64,000 nucleotides of DNA, taken from contig CM049321.1 in assembly GCA_026874595.1 (NCBI GenBank), forward strand, positions 21,858,979 to 21,922,978, given 5' to 3'. The translations under genes were made by a program, and so were the position numbers. Below, one piece after another: positions 22,292 through 35,087 of the stretch. Source of the stretch: Sipunculus nudus. Its lineage: Eukaryota > Annelida > Sipuncula > Golfingiida > Sipunculidae. The notes beneath the pieces are model-generated. The model had not been told where the DNA came from. It did no database searches and saw only the letters and a list, made by a program, of their open reading frames with translations. Positions within the stretch are counted from its first letter, which is position 1. Every line of letters begins with the position of its first letter.

Positions 22292-23898
22292 TTTAATTAA
22301 TGAATGGGTAAAAATACAATAAAATTTTCCAAATAATCTGCACAGCCATTCTTCGATCTGAAGAAATGTTGCAGTTGTTAATTAAAAATTACACTCCATG
22401 ACACACCATTGCATCTTTGTGAAGTAACTGCTAATACAGTCAAATAAGCTCTGTAAAAGTATTTTCCATTCAATTTAATGGGTTTAATTAATTGTGAAAT
22501 TAATTATTTAACCACCTCATTACAGTTACTGTTCTCTTATGTTACCCAGTAAATAGTTTATCAATATCTACAACACTATATTTTACTTATGGTACTTTAA
22601 GTAATATGCTTAGTTTAAAGCAAACAATACAAGCTGTATCAGTCTGTTTAACTTGATAATTTGCTCATTTTTATCAAGCTGATTTATTTATCAGTGTTTA
22701 TTATTTTGTGATCACCAATAGTCATTATCTCTAATGTCAAAGGATGCTTGTTTAGCCTTCTTAGCTTTTTTGTCAATGTTCTTTTTAAATGATTTATCAA
22801 GTCTCTCAATTTATTTGTTATCTTTTGTTGTCCAAAGCATCATATATTGTAACCATTATTCACCATCTCTCCCTTCAGCGTCACCTTACACTGTCATATG
22901 TCTTCATGAGCCAATTTACCAAACCATCTGTTATCATCTGCTCTCTGCTCTTAGTAAATGAACATATTTCTTTACATCAAGAATTAGGTAAAAATTAAAA
23001 AAAAAGAAGCAATGGGTCCTCTTTTCATTTCCTTTATGTAACACGTTGTTATTTATACATTAAACACACCTACCGTAAAGACTTCTTTCTTGCCTGTCCA
23101 CTTGCAAACTCTTCAAGTATATGCCATGCAGCAGTATTTATAGTGAAGCGCATGGCCTCTGGTGAAACATATTTGGTACTACCTCTTTAGCCTATGCTAA
23201 CTGTTGGAACATGTTAGCATTGTATATTTTATTCAGTCATCATTTAACCTATCTATTTTCATGCATATATATCTATCTATCGTTCTTACAAGAGACAGGA
23301 TCATTTGCATGGCATTAATATCTAATCCCTGGTGTTCAGGGTAGGATTCTATACAGTTATTTGAAAAACAGTAACATATTACTGAAGGTTTGATTTAGCT
23401 GTTCAGGGGTGTGCCTAGCTGAGGATCAGTCATAATAAGCCTCCTGTACATCGCACGTCATTTACAACAAGATTATTCAAATTACCCATTAACACTCAAT
23501 ACATGTTTTTAATAGAAAATCCTTATATCTAAGATGTTATAATGTATCAGAAGTAAAAAGATAGAAAACATTATAGTTTATTTTATACTTGGGATAACAA
23601 CTTCCGCTGAAGAGAGGAAAATGCCTGTACAGAATGACCGGTTTTTATACTGAGGGACTGTCATCAGATTAGATCTAGCATATAAATAACTCCTACGATA
23701 AAAATTACTCTTTATATCGTATTGCCATTCTATAGACGGTGACACAAAAAAAATTGTGACCTGAATTAAAATGACGGTTTCTTTCTGTAAGCTTTATCAG
23801 TCACACCTGATATCATCATAGTATCAACCTCACTTTAATGACGGGTATCTGCAGATATGCTTTCAAAGTTCAGAAATCGGGCGGGAATTAACTGAAAG

Positions 23899-23955
<57 letters not shown>

Positions 23956-24390
23956 GTTAATTTCATATTCAACATATGTAAATGTATATCTATAAAAACA
24001 GAGTATATGAATTAGTCTGAAAAGATTACTTTATTTATTATTATTCACGTGGTTAATTTATGTCAGATACATAGAAGATCAGAAAGAACTACCTCAGAAA
24101 TCTTAATTGTTTCATTTATATGAGAACCAAGGGACTCTAAAAGCAACTGAGATCCCTTACACGCCAATTTAGAAGACAAATCAACTTCGCTCTATTATTT
24201 TGGCCAACTCATAATATTTTGCATTTACATATAAGCCCCGATACTATGATGGTAACCTCTGACAAAATATTCTGCGTGATCTGATGATGATATTTACTAT
24301 TGTTCAGTTGAAAATGTACACAACGTATACCGCATAGGAGAAGGTCAGAGGTATCTAACACACTGCCTACGAGATAGGATTTTGATTAAT
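22292..24390. other. Non-coding interval
   Basis: It is AT-rich with no recognisable gene. Open frames at 22,734-22,998 overlap in two frames and have no coding signature. The only definite feature is the TA microsatellite at 23,900. Confidence 0.45.
23900..23952. repeat. (TA)n microsatellite
   Basis: About 26 uninterrupted TA dinucleotides. Confidence 0.95.
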
Positions 24391-24404
24391 CGATAAAAAG
24401 CTTT

Positions 24405-24540
24405 CTGGAGATCTCGGACCTTTTACATCTCGGCCCACACGAAGTCGGACCACTTAGTACTATCTCGGACCACCCGGTCGACGATCTCGGACCACATTCC
24501 GTACCATCTCGGACCACTATATCGGACCTGTTCAGACCTC
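24405..24540 (+). repeat. Left terminal inverted repeat built of ATCTCGGACCAC units
   Basis: At least five ATCTCGGACC occurrences are spaced by 15-35 bp. The reverse complement of the same arrangement fills 26,885-27,056. Repeated motifs inside terminal repeats often mark multiple transposase-binding sites. Confidence 0.85.
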
Positions 24541-24820
24541 GATCGGACTTATGATGTCGTTGTCAAATGTCTATGTTCCGTCATCAAACGATGTTAATGC
24601 TAATTATTAAAACATTATTACTCCACGCATTATTGTTCCCCCCCCCCCCTCTCTCTCTCTCGGACGATCTCGGACCACATTCCGTACCATCTCGGACCAC
24701 TATATCGGACCTGTTCAGACCTCGATCGGACTTATGATGTCGTTGTCAAATGTCTTTGTTCCGTCATCAAACGATGTTAATGCTAATTATTAAAACATTA
24801 TTACTCCACGCATTATTGTT

Positions 24821-24857
<37 letters not shown>
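24481..24857. repeat. Tandem duplication of about 183 bp ending in C and CT tracts
   Basis: Copy 1 starts at 24,481 and copy 2 at 24,664, both with acgatctcggaccacattcc. Both copies run through a ...cgttgtcaaatgtct... segment into a poly-C plus (CT)n tract. The copies are nearly identical, so the duplication is recent. Confidence 0.92.
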
Positions 24858-24859
<2 letters not shown>

Positions 24860-24965
24860 ATTCTCTCCATCATGAATCATTCACCACATATCGTCTTAAT
24901 CTTAATTTATAAATAATTCTAAAGTTTGTGCATTTGATCGATTATTTAAGTATACGTCTGTGTGA

Positions 24966-25395
24966 GATGAAGAATGAAAGAAAGACAGCATGAATGAAAG
25001 ATTAAATGAATGAAAGAACGAAAGAAAGGTTGAATGATAGACAGATTGAATGAAAGAAAGATTGAATGATAGACAGACAAAATGAATGAAATATTGAATG
25101 AGATTGAATGAATTATTGAAAGAAAGAATGAATTATAAAAAGATTTAATGGAAGAAAGATGGAATGAATTTATGAAAGAACGAATGGATGATATACAGAC
25201 AAAATAAATGAAAGATTGAATGAATTAAGGTAGGAAAGAATGAATGAAAGAAAGAATGAATGAAAAAAAAATAATGAAAGAAAGATTGGAGTAATGAATG
25301 AAAGAAAGAATTAATGATAGACAGATTGAATAAAAGAAAGATTGAATGAAATAATGAAAGAAAGAATGGATGATAGACCGATAAAATAATGAAAG

Positions 25396-25435
<40 letters not shown>

Positions 25436-25440
25436 CATGA
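24966..25440. repeat. Degenerate GAATGAAAGAAA minisatellite with a (GA)n end
   Basis: Purine-rich repeats of gaatgaaagaaagatt-like units run for about 430 bp and end in a (GA)n run at about 25,398-25,432. A 100-codon open frame on the minus strand here is an artefact of the repeat. Confidence 0.9.
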
Positions 25441-25705
25441 ATATCATCTTTCACTTAGTGATTACTAAACAATGGAAATGATCAAAGCCAAACACGAAGC
25501 TTTCAATTTCTTTTGATATCTCTTCTTCCTTTAATTAATAAAGCCAGCACTGAGCTTCTTGCAAACTCATCAAGATCAAAGTCAAAGAGCTTTGATCTAG
25601 TTACAGTGTACACAGTCTGTTTATGTGTGGGTACCCTAACCTGAACTGCTCGATGTCAAGAATGAATAGTGAACAAATTATATATATATATATGCATAAG
25701 TATGC

Positions 25706-26024
25706 ACCATGTCCATAAGAACGAACAACGGATGTGAAGGCTGGCATCGGCGGATAAACTCCAAGGTCATCAAGAACACTCCTCTCTCAGTACCTCCTGA
25801 TCCCGAAACTTCATGATGAGGCGAAACTCCTGCAGCTGCAGGTTAAGTTACTATCAGCCAACAAAGTAAAGACTTACCAGAAGTCCAAGTACGGGAAGTC
25901 TGAGACAAGAAGAGTGGAACTTTGGAGTACGTACGAAGCGGGGGATATCTCAACTTTAAAGTCCTTGAGGAGACCAATTAAGCCGCCTCTATCAGCCCCA
26001 GCTTACGACTATTTCACAACATGA
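25706..26024 (+). pseudogene. Mutator-like transposase, C-terminal remnant
   Basis: Two overlapping frames read on from each other after a one-base shift near 25,785. The first has RTNNGCEGWHRRINSKV, matching the R-T-N-N-x-x-E-G-W-H motif seen near the C-terminus of many MULE transposases. The second continues with LLIPKLHDEAKLLQLQVKLL, then YQKSKYGKSE and ISTLKSLRRP, the usual helical C-terminal tail, and stops at 26,022-26,024. The DDE catalytic region and N-terminus are missing. The position inside an element with MULE-type ends and a 9-bp target duplication supports the assignment. Confidence 0.75.
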
Positions 26025-26224
26025 ATGACACAGGATTTATGCTAACTGTGATGGCATGGATAGTTTTGATATATAGAGATAACTGATTGGTGTGTAGAAC
26101 TGTGTTGCCTTTCCAATCTGAATAAGAATTGTTTAGTACAGGCTTTAAAATGTTGTACAAGAAAAATCTGGTATAAAAAGGTTTATTGTAACTCTTTAGT
26201 TGATAAATAACTTTTTTGTTAGAT

Positions 26225-26660
26225 GTATATATCTAAACTTCTACTGTTTTCACTTTGTAAAATACAATGAGTGTGATTTCTTTTTGTTCGTTTGCTGATT
26301 TTTCGGTTCTCGTATCTCGTTTTTTATATTGTATATATACGAAATTCTTATAAACGTCAGCTCTTTGAGTTTCAGTTAAATATGGTGTCAATTTCCACCT
26401 TTGAATTTCTGTTTTAGGTAGGCCTATATATCTAAACTACAACTGTATTCACTCGTTAATATTATCTAGTTCAGCAGTTGAATTCACGATATGTAACAGC
26501 AATACACCAGTTCTGATTCTTTGATTCACACATGTTCATTTGTACATTTTTGGTTTATCACAAATTTCATATTTTGGTTTTCATACCTCTTTTTATATTG
26601 TATATATATTAAATTCTAATAAATGTGTCATTTCTCTTTGAGTTAGAATATGGTGTCATG
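26225..26660. repeat. Two-copy diverged repeat of about 205 bp inside the Mutator-like element
   Basis: Each copy opens with tatatctaaact, then tgt(t/a)ttcactt or ttcactcg, and later has tttttatattgtatatata followed by ...aatatggtgtca.... Starts are near 26,225 and 26,428. Confidence 0.7.
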
Positions 26661-27065
26661 CGTTTCACACAAACTATTATAAATTAAGTATAAGAGTGTG
26701 TGCGTGTGCGTGTGTCAAATGTGTTCTGATTGGATATACATACTGAGCTATGTCGTATAGGCCTATACTTGTCCAAATGGATTTTTCAATATCTTAATCG
26801 CGCGTAGAAGAAATAATATTGTGAATTATAAACAATACATTGGTAATTTCATAACAGTTTAGGCAGGCAGGACATGTATATTACTTTGGTCCGAGATCGC
26901 AGTTGCCCGATCACAAAGTGGTCCGAGATCGTAGTGGCCAGATATACAAAGTGGTCCGAGATCGTCGACCGAGTGGTCCGAGATCGTGATGGTCCGATTT
27001 GAAGTGGTCCAACTTCGTGTGGGCCGAGATGTAAAAGGTCCGAGATCTCCAGGTACCGATAAAAA

Positions 27066-27735
27066 TACATGCTGGTTCTTCATAGCCTTGTGATAACTGT
27101 TGGCCTAGGCTAAAGCATCAAGGTAACAATTCTTTATATTGTAATCTATAAAGATCACGCGTTTTACATATTACCACGTATATCCAACGATGGATTAGCT
27201 ATAGAGCTGCTAATCAAAAACAGATGATACACCACTGATGCCTCATTAATAGCATTGTAACAAAAGGACTTTTTGCATGAAAAGCATCACAAGGATACTT
27301 GTCCTACACAAGAGCAAGATAATGATCATCATATCATATTTCCCCTTGAAATGACCAAACATAAAAGAAACATAAAGAGCAAACATAAAACCTCGTTTTA
27401 TTGACAAGCTACACATAAGACTGATGGATGGTACATACTTTATTACTTTATTACCTTATGCCTTTGTGAAAGACACTGCATGTAATATTTACTCGATCGT
27501 ACAGCTCTTGTACACATTTATAGTAAACTACGCCCTGAGTAAATCCCCTATTTAAATCGATTCATTGAAAACAGTCTGACATAATAAATTAAACTACAGA
27601 CATTGACACTGACATGTGTTGTGTATCTCTGCGAATGCATATCCTCACATACAATATAGCAGTATATAGATTATGACATTTAATCATTCGACTAGGGTTA
27701 CAAATGTTGTTAAACACTAACATGTAGTAGAAATC
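27066..27735. other. Non-coding interval
   Basis: It flanks the Mutator-like insertion. No gene, repeat or RNA was recognised. Confidence 0.4.
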
Positions 27736-27739
27736 TACA

Positions 27740-27860
27740 TCTCAGGAGGTGTTAGTGATCGTAAATAAATCGTCTTTCATCTGTCTTCACATATAAAACG
27801 GTGGCGACGGTGGTCTGTGCATGAGGGAGCACCAGATGACGTGGGATACATTGTATTTCT
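27740..27860 (-). repeat. Conserved 3' segment of the OTU locus, copy B
   Basis: It aligns with 34,722-34,835 and 43,815-43,920. Shared features are gtgttagtgatcgta..., then tcgtctttcat, then a ggcg/ggtctgtgc block. On the minus strand one frame reads MKDDLFTITNTS here and MEDDLYMITDTSSD in copy C, so it may once have been a short acidic C-terminal exon. In copy C it lies beyond the OTU stop codon, so an untranslated or alternative exon is equally possible. Confidence 0.55.
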
Positions 27861-28344
27861 TCACCCACATTTTTAGTCTGCTTGCTCCAATTTGTATCTG
27901 TTTTGTACAGAAATGTTATGATTAAAATGTGCATGTGTATGAGTTACATGTCCATTGAAATTATTTAAAAAAATAAACTTCATGATGATTTTCTACGAGC
28001 TACCTCTTATATACAACTTTATACAATCCACGCGATGGATGCCTTTGTGCAATACATTGTATAAAAAAAAATTCCCGGATCGTTCTTATATTTTACTGAT
28101 TCGTAATGTTCTTCACTTGTATTACCTTAAATTAAAAGCAGTATAAAAAAACAGTAAGACATAACTATATACAGGGAGCCGACATGTAAAGTAGCTGGGT
28201 TCATGTATATAGTCACACAACAGAAATATATAATATAACATCCAATGTTACATAATACGTCTAAAGGTACGATATTTATATTGTGAAACATTTTATGTAC
28301 ATGTATCGATGTGTTAGTCATTAAATACGAGTCGTCTATGATCG

Positions 28345-28605
28345 GCTACTCCTGGCTTGGCGAAATGAGTCATGTGCTGTGTTCTGATACTATGTCTTGA
28401 AGGCAAGCTGCGAATAGGACCGTGCTGTTTCTAATGGTCATTACCGCCATATGCCCCAGTACTGTTTGGTTGTCTTCTTAGTGGAAGCATATGACCCAGA
28501 ACGCTCTTAAAGTTTCCCTTCACCCTTAATTTGTTGCCAGCACGTGCAATTATAAAGACAGGTACACGTTTTGAGCTGTGTATTCCTCATAGACAAGGAT
28601 GACAT
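28345..28605 (-). pseudogene. OTU-domain gene copy B, decayed
   Basis: Minus-strand sequence from the old ATG at 28,603-28,605 aligns with copy A: ILVYEEYTAQN against ILVCEEYTVQD, and later MTIRNSTVLFAACLQD against LTIRNNLVLFGDYLQD. The frame is broken by a one-base deletion just after the ATG and by several stops and indels. The D-G-N-C motif reads roughly E-G-K with the Cys codon destroyed. The C-terminal third, including the His region, is not found. It is certainly inactive. Confidence 0.8.
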
Positions 28606-31600
28606 TATCAATACAATGAGCCAACAATAAACTTAATAAGAATTGAAGATACTATAAAGAAATAAAAGATAACCTTTTTGCATATATGTAAATATAAATA
28701 CATATATATTTACGGCTGATGTGGTCAGATGATTTTGTTCGATATGTCCCTCTTTGTGTTCAACATGTCTCTACATGAACTTGTTGCTAAACATTTTTAA
28801 GGTTTAGGTAAATTTCTATCTTTAGACAAATGAAACGCCTTGTAGATGAAACAGGCTGTTCTAATACCTAGGTACGTATATGGCATATATCACTTAATAC
28901 ATTATTGTTAAAAAATAGTTATTAAAGGCCAGAAATATGTCGTTTTAGTGTAAATATATGATGAAAATTGTTACCATGTTTGACGAAAACTACAGTACGA
29001 CAATATATAAGCTACACATATAATAAATATATATCTTTATTACAAATTATTAAGGTTTTATTAAAATATGCAACGTGTAGCATATATTAGGTCACAATGT
29101 ACTCTAGACTTTGTACAACAAAGCTCATGGATTACACATAATCCGAATGATTGACCTATACCTAATCGAGCCATCCATACACAACAGCATTCGTTGGATC
29201 ATTGTTACGCTCCCTGTTAAAATAGTATCATTATAGGTACGATATACCCTGTATTGTTATCACATACCATATAACAGACATTTAATTCGAATAAAGTGAT
29301 AATTCAAGCATGTTGCAGTTTTTCCTATATATTTTGACATCATTTAGCTATACCAGCCAAAATGTGATTCTGTTTGTGTGTTGTAAAGTGTTATGTATTA
29401 GGAAAGAGATATAAACAATAAAACTAAATGTGACCTATATTATTTTTATGAGTCACATATATCGTCCTCTATCCAGATGATTCTCTAACAGTCCGGTTGT
29501 CAATCTTATCCTGGGTTCTAAGCAAATGCCATATATATTAAAAACAAATATAAATCATTCGAATGACTATTCATTGATATATTAAAAATTGTCAATTTGA
29601 TGTTTTATGCGTATTTCCGTTAAAGTAGATTTTATTTAAGCTGCATTTACTTTTTCATAATTTCTGTTTGATGGCTTTATATTAGCCCGCTTTCTTTCTA
29701 GAAATAATGTGTTTAGTTGAGTTAAATCCTGCTAAGAATAGATTATTTATTGCTGCATGTAATGTTGCTGGTGATAATTAATCTTCAATATTTTTAGGAA
29801 CTGAGTACACGTGCCGAAGTTTACCCACAACAAAACCAGATGACCCGAGTTGATTTATCGGGCACTAGCTGTTAATTATGAGAGAATCTGAATCAACCTC
29901 TTTAGTTCACTTGAATAGCTCTGATTCGTCTACTCTGCTGCTAGGTGTACATATTTAACTTTTGTTGTATTACGATCAGCGGCCAATTTATCTGACCACC
30001 AAATGTTATAAACACGTGTGTATAAACAAAACGGACATCTTGTACGCCTTGGGATCAGTGAATTTAGCTTCTTTTTATTAAAGGTTCGAGAGATTATCTT
30101 TACTTAATATTTGTCAGATATCGTAATAAGCCAGTTTAAGAGTTAGAGTATATATCTAAATTTTGGTTTCAATGGTAGTTCTACCCAAAAATTGTGAATC
30201 AACCTCTAGCAATCAGACCTATAATTTCCGTTCTGATAAACGCATTGCTTTGATTAAGAAATCAGTAGGCTGGCTAACTCGATCAGAATAAGACCCTCAA
30301 AAACTCGTCAAACCACTGCCGCTCATAGGAACGCTCTCATTCTGGATTAATATTTGGTCTTGCCAAACAATTCATTATTTGTTGAAGACTAATATGTTTG
30401 TCACACACAGATGGCGCTGTTACTTTTTAGTACCATGACGTCCATCCAGAGGTCACAACTAATATGCTGATAAGATGCACTTGGTGACATCTTGAGTGAC
30501 CGATGATAGTTTATCCGGAGAAAAACAGCCGCCATGTGTCATGTGTCATTATGGGTATTATGGGCCAAACAAATGGACGTCGACAGGTATAAGACGGAAG
30601 ACGTGTAAACTCCGAAAACCAGAATACGCAAGACGATAACAGGTAAATAAGTTATAGTATGTGGTCAATACAAATCATTCGGGGTCCGATATAACTGAAG
30701 ACAGAAAAAGGGGCATACCGAAGTGGTCATGGTCTTTAAATAAAGCTGACTGCATAGATGGTCAGGCAAACGAAATTTAGCCTTATTAATTAAAATATTG
30801 GAACTGTTAATTTCCTTATTTCCAGCAAAGATGAAGCTTTTGCTCGGTTTCTATGTACACTGCAAAAGGACATATAGCCTCTCAGCCTAAATAAAGGAGG
30901 GGTCATGTACGTTTTAGTTTGGTTAATCATCAACTGAGACGAGGAAGCTTTCGCAGTTCCTTATCATCAACCTGACATATTAAGATTAATCTCAGTACAC
31001 GCACTCAGCGAGAATAAAAGCATTACGTACCGAGGGATACTAGTTAGCTGACGGCTATTCCTTTATCTTGTTATTTATTGAATCCCTCATAAATGTGACC
31101 CCTGACAAACTTAGAACTATATTTAATAATAACCCCGTCGTGATATCCATATTGTAATATACTTTAAGTATATACCACATTGCTGATATATTAATATAGT
31201 AAGAAGAAAGTATTAGTAGCAAAATAAATGATATTATTTAGGAAAAATACAAGGTAGGTTAGTATATGTATGTATGTATGTATATCTTAATTATACACAT
31301 TTTTAGAGTACTTATATATTCCACATATGCTACTATTTGTTATAGCATTTATATTTAACAACACTTCGATTTTCTTAAATTTGTAAAGGTACATTCGTTT
31401 TTATACAGTTTGTCTTTTTGATATAAATTTGGTATTGTATGTCTTTGACCATGACTCATCTCATACTTGGTTCTTGTTTACAAAAATAAAAAAAAATATT
31501 TAACAGATATTTCACGGATACACATTTTAATAAGAGTTTTCAAAAATTGTTAGCCCCAAACTCCTCTGTCGACACAACATTGATAGTGATAATAGTGATA

Positions 31601-32120
31601 GTGGTCATGATAGTGAAAATATATATTCTTATTCTGGAACCCTATATAATGCCTTTGTATATAGCCATCCAGTAATTGCATGGGAATAATGAAACTTCAT
31701 GGCCAGTTCCCCTCCTAAACTCTCAAATGTTACACACTAAGGATTAAGAGTAAAACCAGACAACTGCAACGACGTTTATAGGTAAGCTTACATAAACAAT
31801 AAGATCACTTTTATTACCCAACATGACGTGTCAGACTAGGGTAATGTCATATGTTTATATAAGCCTGGTCTCATATAAGGAGCTGAAGTTAATCCTATAA
31901 AGTTTCTGTACTTGAAGGATTAAAGGGGTACCATCCGCTTTTAGTAGGTCTATGGACTTGATGACGGATGTTCTATGCTTTTGTCTAGAACGTAAGCCTA
32001 GGCTTACAGTTAGCAGAGGTCTAAAGGGCACTGAATTTCTTTAATCAAACCAACTTGTTATAAATCAGTGCCACAGGTATATTTACATCACGTCGTTTAC
32101 TAGATTGTAAATTTATGTTC
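28606..32120. other. Long non-coding interval
   Basis: The first 100 bases still resemble DNA upstream of OTU copy A. A short (TATG)n-like run lies at about 31,261-31,283. I found no convincing exon, RNA gene or bounded mobile element in the rest. Confidence 0.4.
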
Positions 32121-33660
32121 TTTCAATGTGTGTCCGTATATTGGAATAGATATTCAGAAATTATGATTAATATGATTTGTATATCCACGGTTAGGATATA
32201 TCTGGCTAACTTGATATCTGTAGTTACTATCAGACGTGTGTGTCTATTTTCAAACCTTGAAAACGTAAAAAGGGAATAGGAGAAATACGATAATTATAGT
32301 ATACTCCAGCTTATACAATGGTTTGCGACGAGGAGAGCAACACTGTAGTTAGCTTTGTATTGTTCGATTAAAGTCACATATCATATAAACGCTGATCATA
32401 AAGATAAACGATTACGATTTGAAATGTTCCTCCTATAAATTGATCACCTACACCATATATGGAGGTTTATTTCTGGTCTCATTTACGCCTCCACACGTTG
32501 CAAATTTTGTTAACCTAAATAATGTTAAAACCCCAAGAGCTTATACAACAGCTATATTTTATTTTACTTTTGGACAATGAACAGCTTAAATTGACGTTCA
32601 TGGTTCTGGTTTATTTAATGTCGAATGACATCTCTTCAATGAAACGCATAGCTTTCTTGGCATTTCTTTTCGCGGATATAGTAGAAACGCTTTGGTCTCA
32701 CAGTAACACATGCATATTAAACCGAACAGCATCCAACCATCTCCCATCGCCTTCTTTGTCTCAATCTTATGCCTCTCAGTAAAATATGAACTTATTAAAG
32801 CACCCTGAACCAGTCTACGTGCCATATGATATATATCCAACAGGTGTAAACTACCCACATAGCTTGCATTCACACAGATCATCGAGTCGTTGAAAAGAAG
32901 TATTAAGTAAAATAAATATCTGAATAAGCAAGAAGGCTTCTCTTCCGTAAAGTAAGTGTGCCTTACAGGCACAATATTAAACACTAAAACATATTTAATC
33001 TTTCTCATATACTTCTCCGATGCTTATTAACTACAATACTGAATGGAGAGGCTGATTTACAATTAAAGTGGTTCCCATGTTAAAAATGAGGTAAAAAAGA
33101 TTTTTACTTTAACCAAGTAACAGTACCTTAGGACACAGACGTGCCCAGAGCTTAACAGTTAACAGGAGGCTATCTGGTAATTTTATGGATGGGTGAACCA
33201 TTAGCTTAGAGGAAGCACACAAAAATAGGTCAACAGGCCAGGTCCTTATCGGTATTTCCGTTATTATATCAAAATTAACCCCATATACATAAGTTATCAG
33301 TGTACTATTTTACACGCAAAGGAAAACCAGCTAGGAGTGCCAACCACCTAATAGCAGGCCAAGCGTATATTGTCTCGCTACTATGGTTTACCCAGTGCAA
33401 AAACTTGTTATATGGATATTTTAGTTAACTTTAAAACTTCAATGATTCAGACCGATGACTGAACAATTTTGCAAACATATCTTACCGTTCACCAAAGGTT
33501 TGCTTTCTTATTGAAATGATTATGCTTCTTTGCAATCAACCTTATGCGTTTCGAATGTGCACATCAAGCGAGCCTGTTAATGGAGCATACCATTTGTAAT
33601 TCTTTTATCTCTAATCATTCAAGGTTTTCTGACACTAGCCTGAAGCGCAAGCATTCAAAA
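32120..33660. repeat. Segmental duplication partner carrying the empty transposon site
   Basis: It aligns in order with 10,340-12,092 plus 13,928-14,520. GAATGGAG occurs once at 33,041-33,048, where the other copy carries the 1.83-kb transposon between two GAATGGAG copies. A 136-codon open frame on the minus strand (32,598-33,008) has no recognisable domain and no clear counterpart in the partner, so it is not called as a gene. Confidence 0.7.
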
Positions 33661-34721
33661 GGAAATTCTATTAAGATAGATTATTTCTGAGTATGTCTAC
33701 ACTTTATACATAAACCATTCATAACGATACTTATTGATTCTGAATTCTCCATGGCAAATAATTTAATAATAAGCAATTAATTTTAATATATTTAACATCA
33801 TATATAAATAACATGGATGGAAAAATGTCGTTGCTAACGTTCATTATGAGTTAGCTTTCATTAATTTGGATCTATCGGTACATAATCAGACCAAGTACTC
33901 CGAGGCCGGTTGGCAAATGAGAGAGCATCAAGGTGTGTTTTCTTGAAAGAGATTTGCCTTATGTATATGCCGCATGATAACCCCTGCCTGAAGTCAACAA
34001 AGGCTGTGTCTATGTATTCGACACAGTCTTTTTCTAAACATTCGTCACGGGTTGAAGTCTTTAAAAAAGGGTTATTTCATTTTCAATCGAAATAGCGGGC
34101 ACGCTGTGGACATTGTGAAAACATTGTATCATAAATTTTTTTTCTGACAGTCCTGATATTTTATAGATATATTTATACAGAAAAAAATATTATATTCCCC
34201 AAATTTAAATGCAATGGATTGATTATAGCCTGAGATTTTATTTAAACTTCATACATGTGTGAAATAATATATACTAGGTCTAATTTACTGATCTAATGCC
34301 TCGAATCATGGATCTCGTGACTCAGACCAATGATATAGGCTGGGCTGCATGGTAACCTTATAGATTTATAAGCATTCTATGTTATGTACAATACTTTTAT
34401 TATTATTATGTAAAGTATTAAGGATAATCGTAATATCCCTAAAGAACAAAATTAAACAAGTCAATTAATACTGCTTCATCTAACTATAAATAGCAGTGTT
34501 AATTGACAATCAAATTGCATTGTTAGCTAACCCTGTAATCATTACACATCAATTAAAATCATTCCACTGGAAACAGTTCGAGGCACTCACCTAATGTCGT
34601 ACTGCTAATGCATATACTCGCACACCAAATGTAAATATAAAAAATGGCATTGAATCATACATCATTCGGCTAATCTTACCAAAGTTTTATTGTGAAACAT
34701 TGATATTTAGTGTTAATGTAA
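33661..34721. other. Non-coding interval
   Basis: It is AT-rich. No gene or repeat family was recognised. Confidence 0.4.
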
Positions 34722-35030
34722 ATCTGAAGAGGTGTCAGTGATCATATACAAGTCGTCTTCCATATAGGTCATGGCATAGCAACCGGTGGGGGCGGCGGTC
34801 CGTGCCGGTTAGAACACCAGAATAGTAAAGTAATTCGTAGTTAAGGCACATTATTCCACAGTTATCTAATATCAATATTAGAAGCTGCATTATGTCATAT
34901 TGTTCTTTTTTCTTCTCGGGAAAAAAACAAATATCCAGTGGTATAATATATCCGAGGAGACCAGGGTCCAGTGCTGTTTAGCTTCTCTTATCCCTGAACA
35001 CGGATATTGTACATCATGACATGTAGCACT
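34722..35030 (-). repeat. Conserved 3' segment of the OTU locus, copy C
   Basis: It is homologous to 27,740-27,860 and more fully to 43,815-44,190. Shared blocks include gtgtcagtgatcata, then the ...ttattcc...tatctaatat... segment, then aaatatccagtgg, and gaccagggtccagtgctgttta against gactagagtcctgtttggttta. One minus-strand frame gives MEDDLYMITDTSSDLH before a stop, preceded in another frame by a run of Pro codons. Confidence 0.6.
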
Positions 35031-35087
35031 TTGGGAAGTATTTAAATTTTAATTCAGAAAATGCATTTCAGAAATTTCACCTCGTTT

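Larger units (their letters stand above)
24400..27056. mobile_element. Mutator-like element with 9-bp target duplication
   Basis: CGATAAAAA at 24,391-24,399 recurs at 27,057-27,065. Between them, the ends are inverted copies: CTGGAGATCTCGGACC is followed by a matching run of more than 100 bp in which ATCTCGGACCAC recurs (24,405-24,540 against 26,885-27,056). A 9-bp duplication and long inverted ends are typical of Mutator-like elements. A transposase remnant at 25,706-26,024 supports this. The interior is otherwise filled with simple and tandem repeats, so the element is not autonomous. Confidence 0.88.

Noticed and set aside
25145-25447. 100-codon minus-strand ORF rich in Ser, Leu, Phe and His
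   Set aside because: Translation of the GAATGAAAGA minisatellite and (GA)n tract, not a gene.
32598-33008. 136-codon minus-strand ORF
   Set aside because: No recognisable domain, and the paralogous segment near 11.6-12.1 kb does not preserve it.
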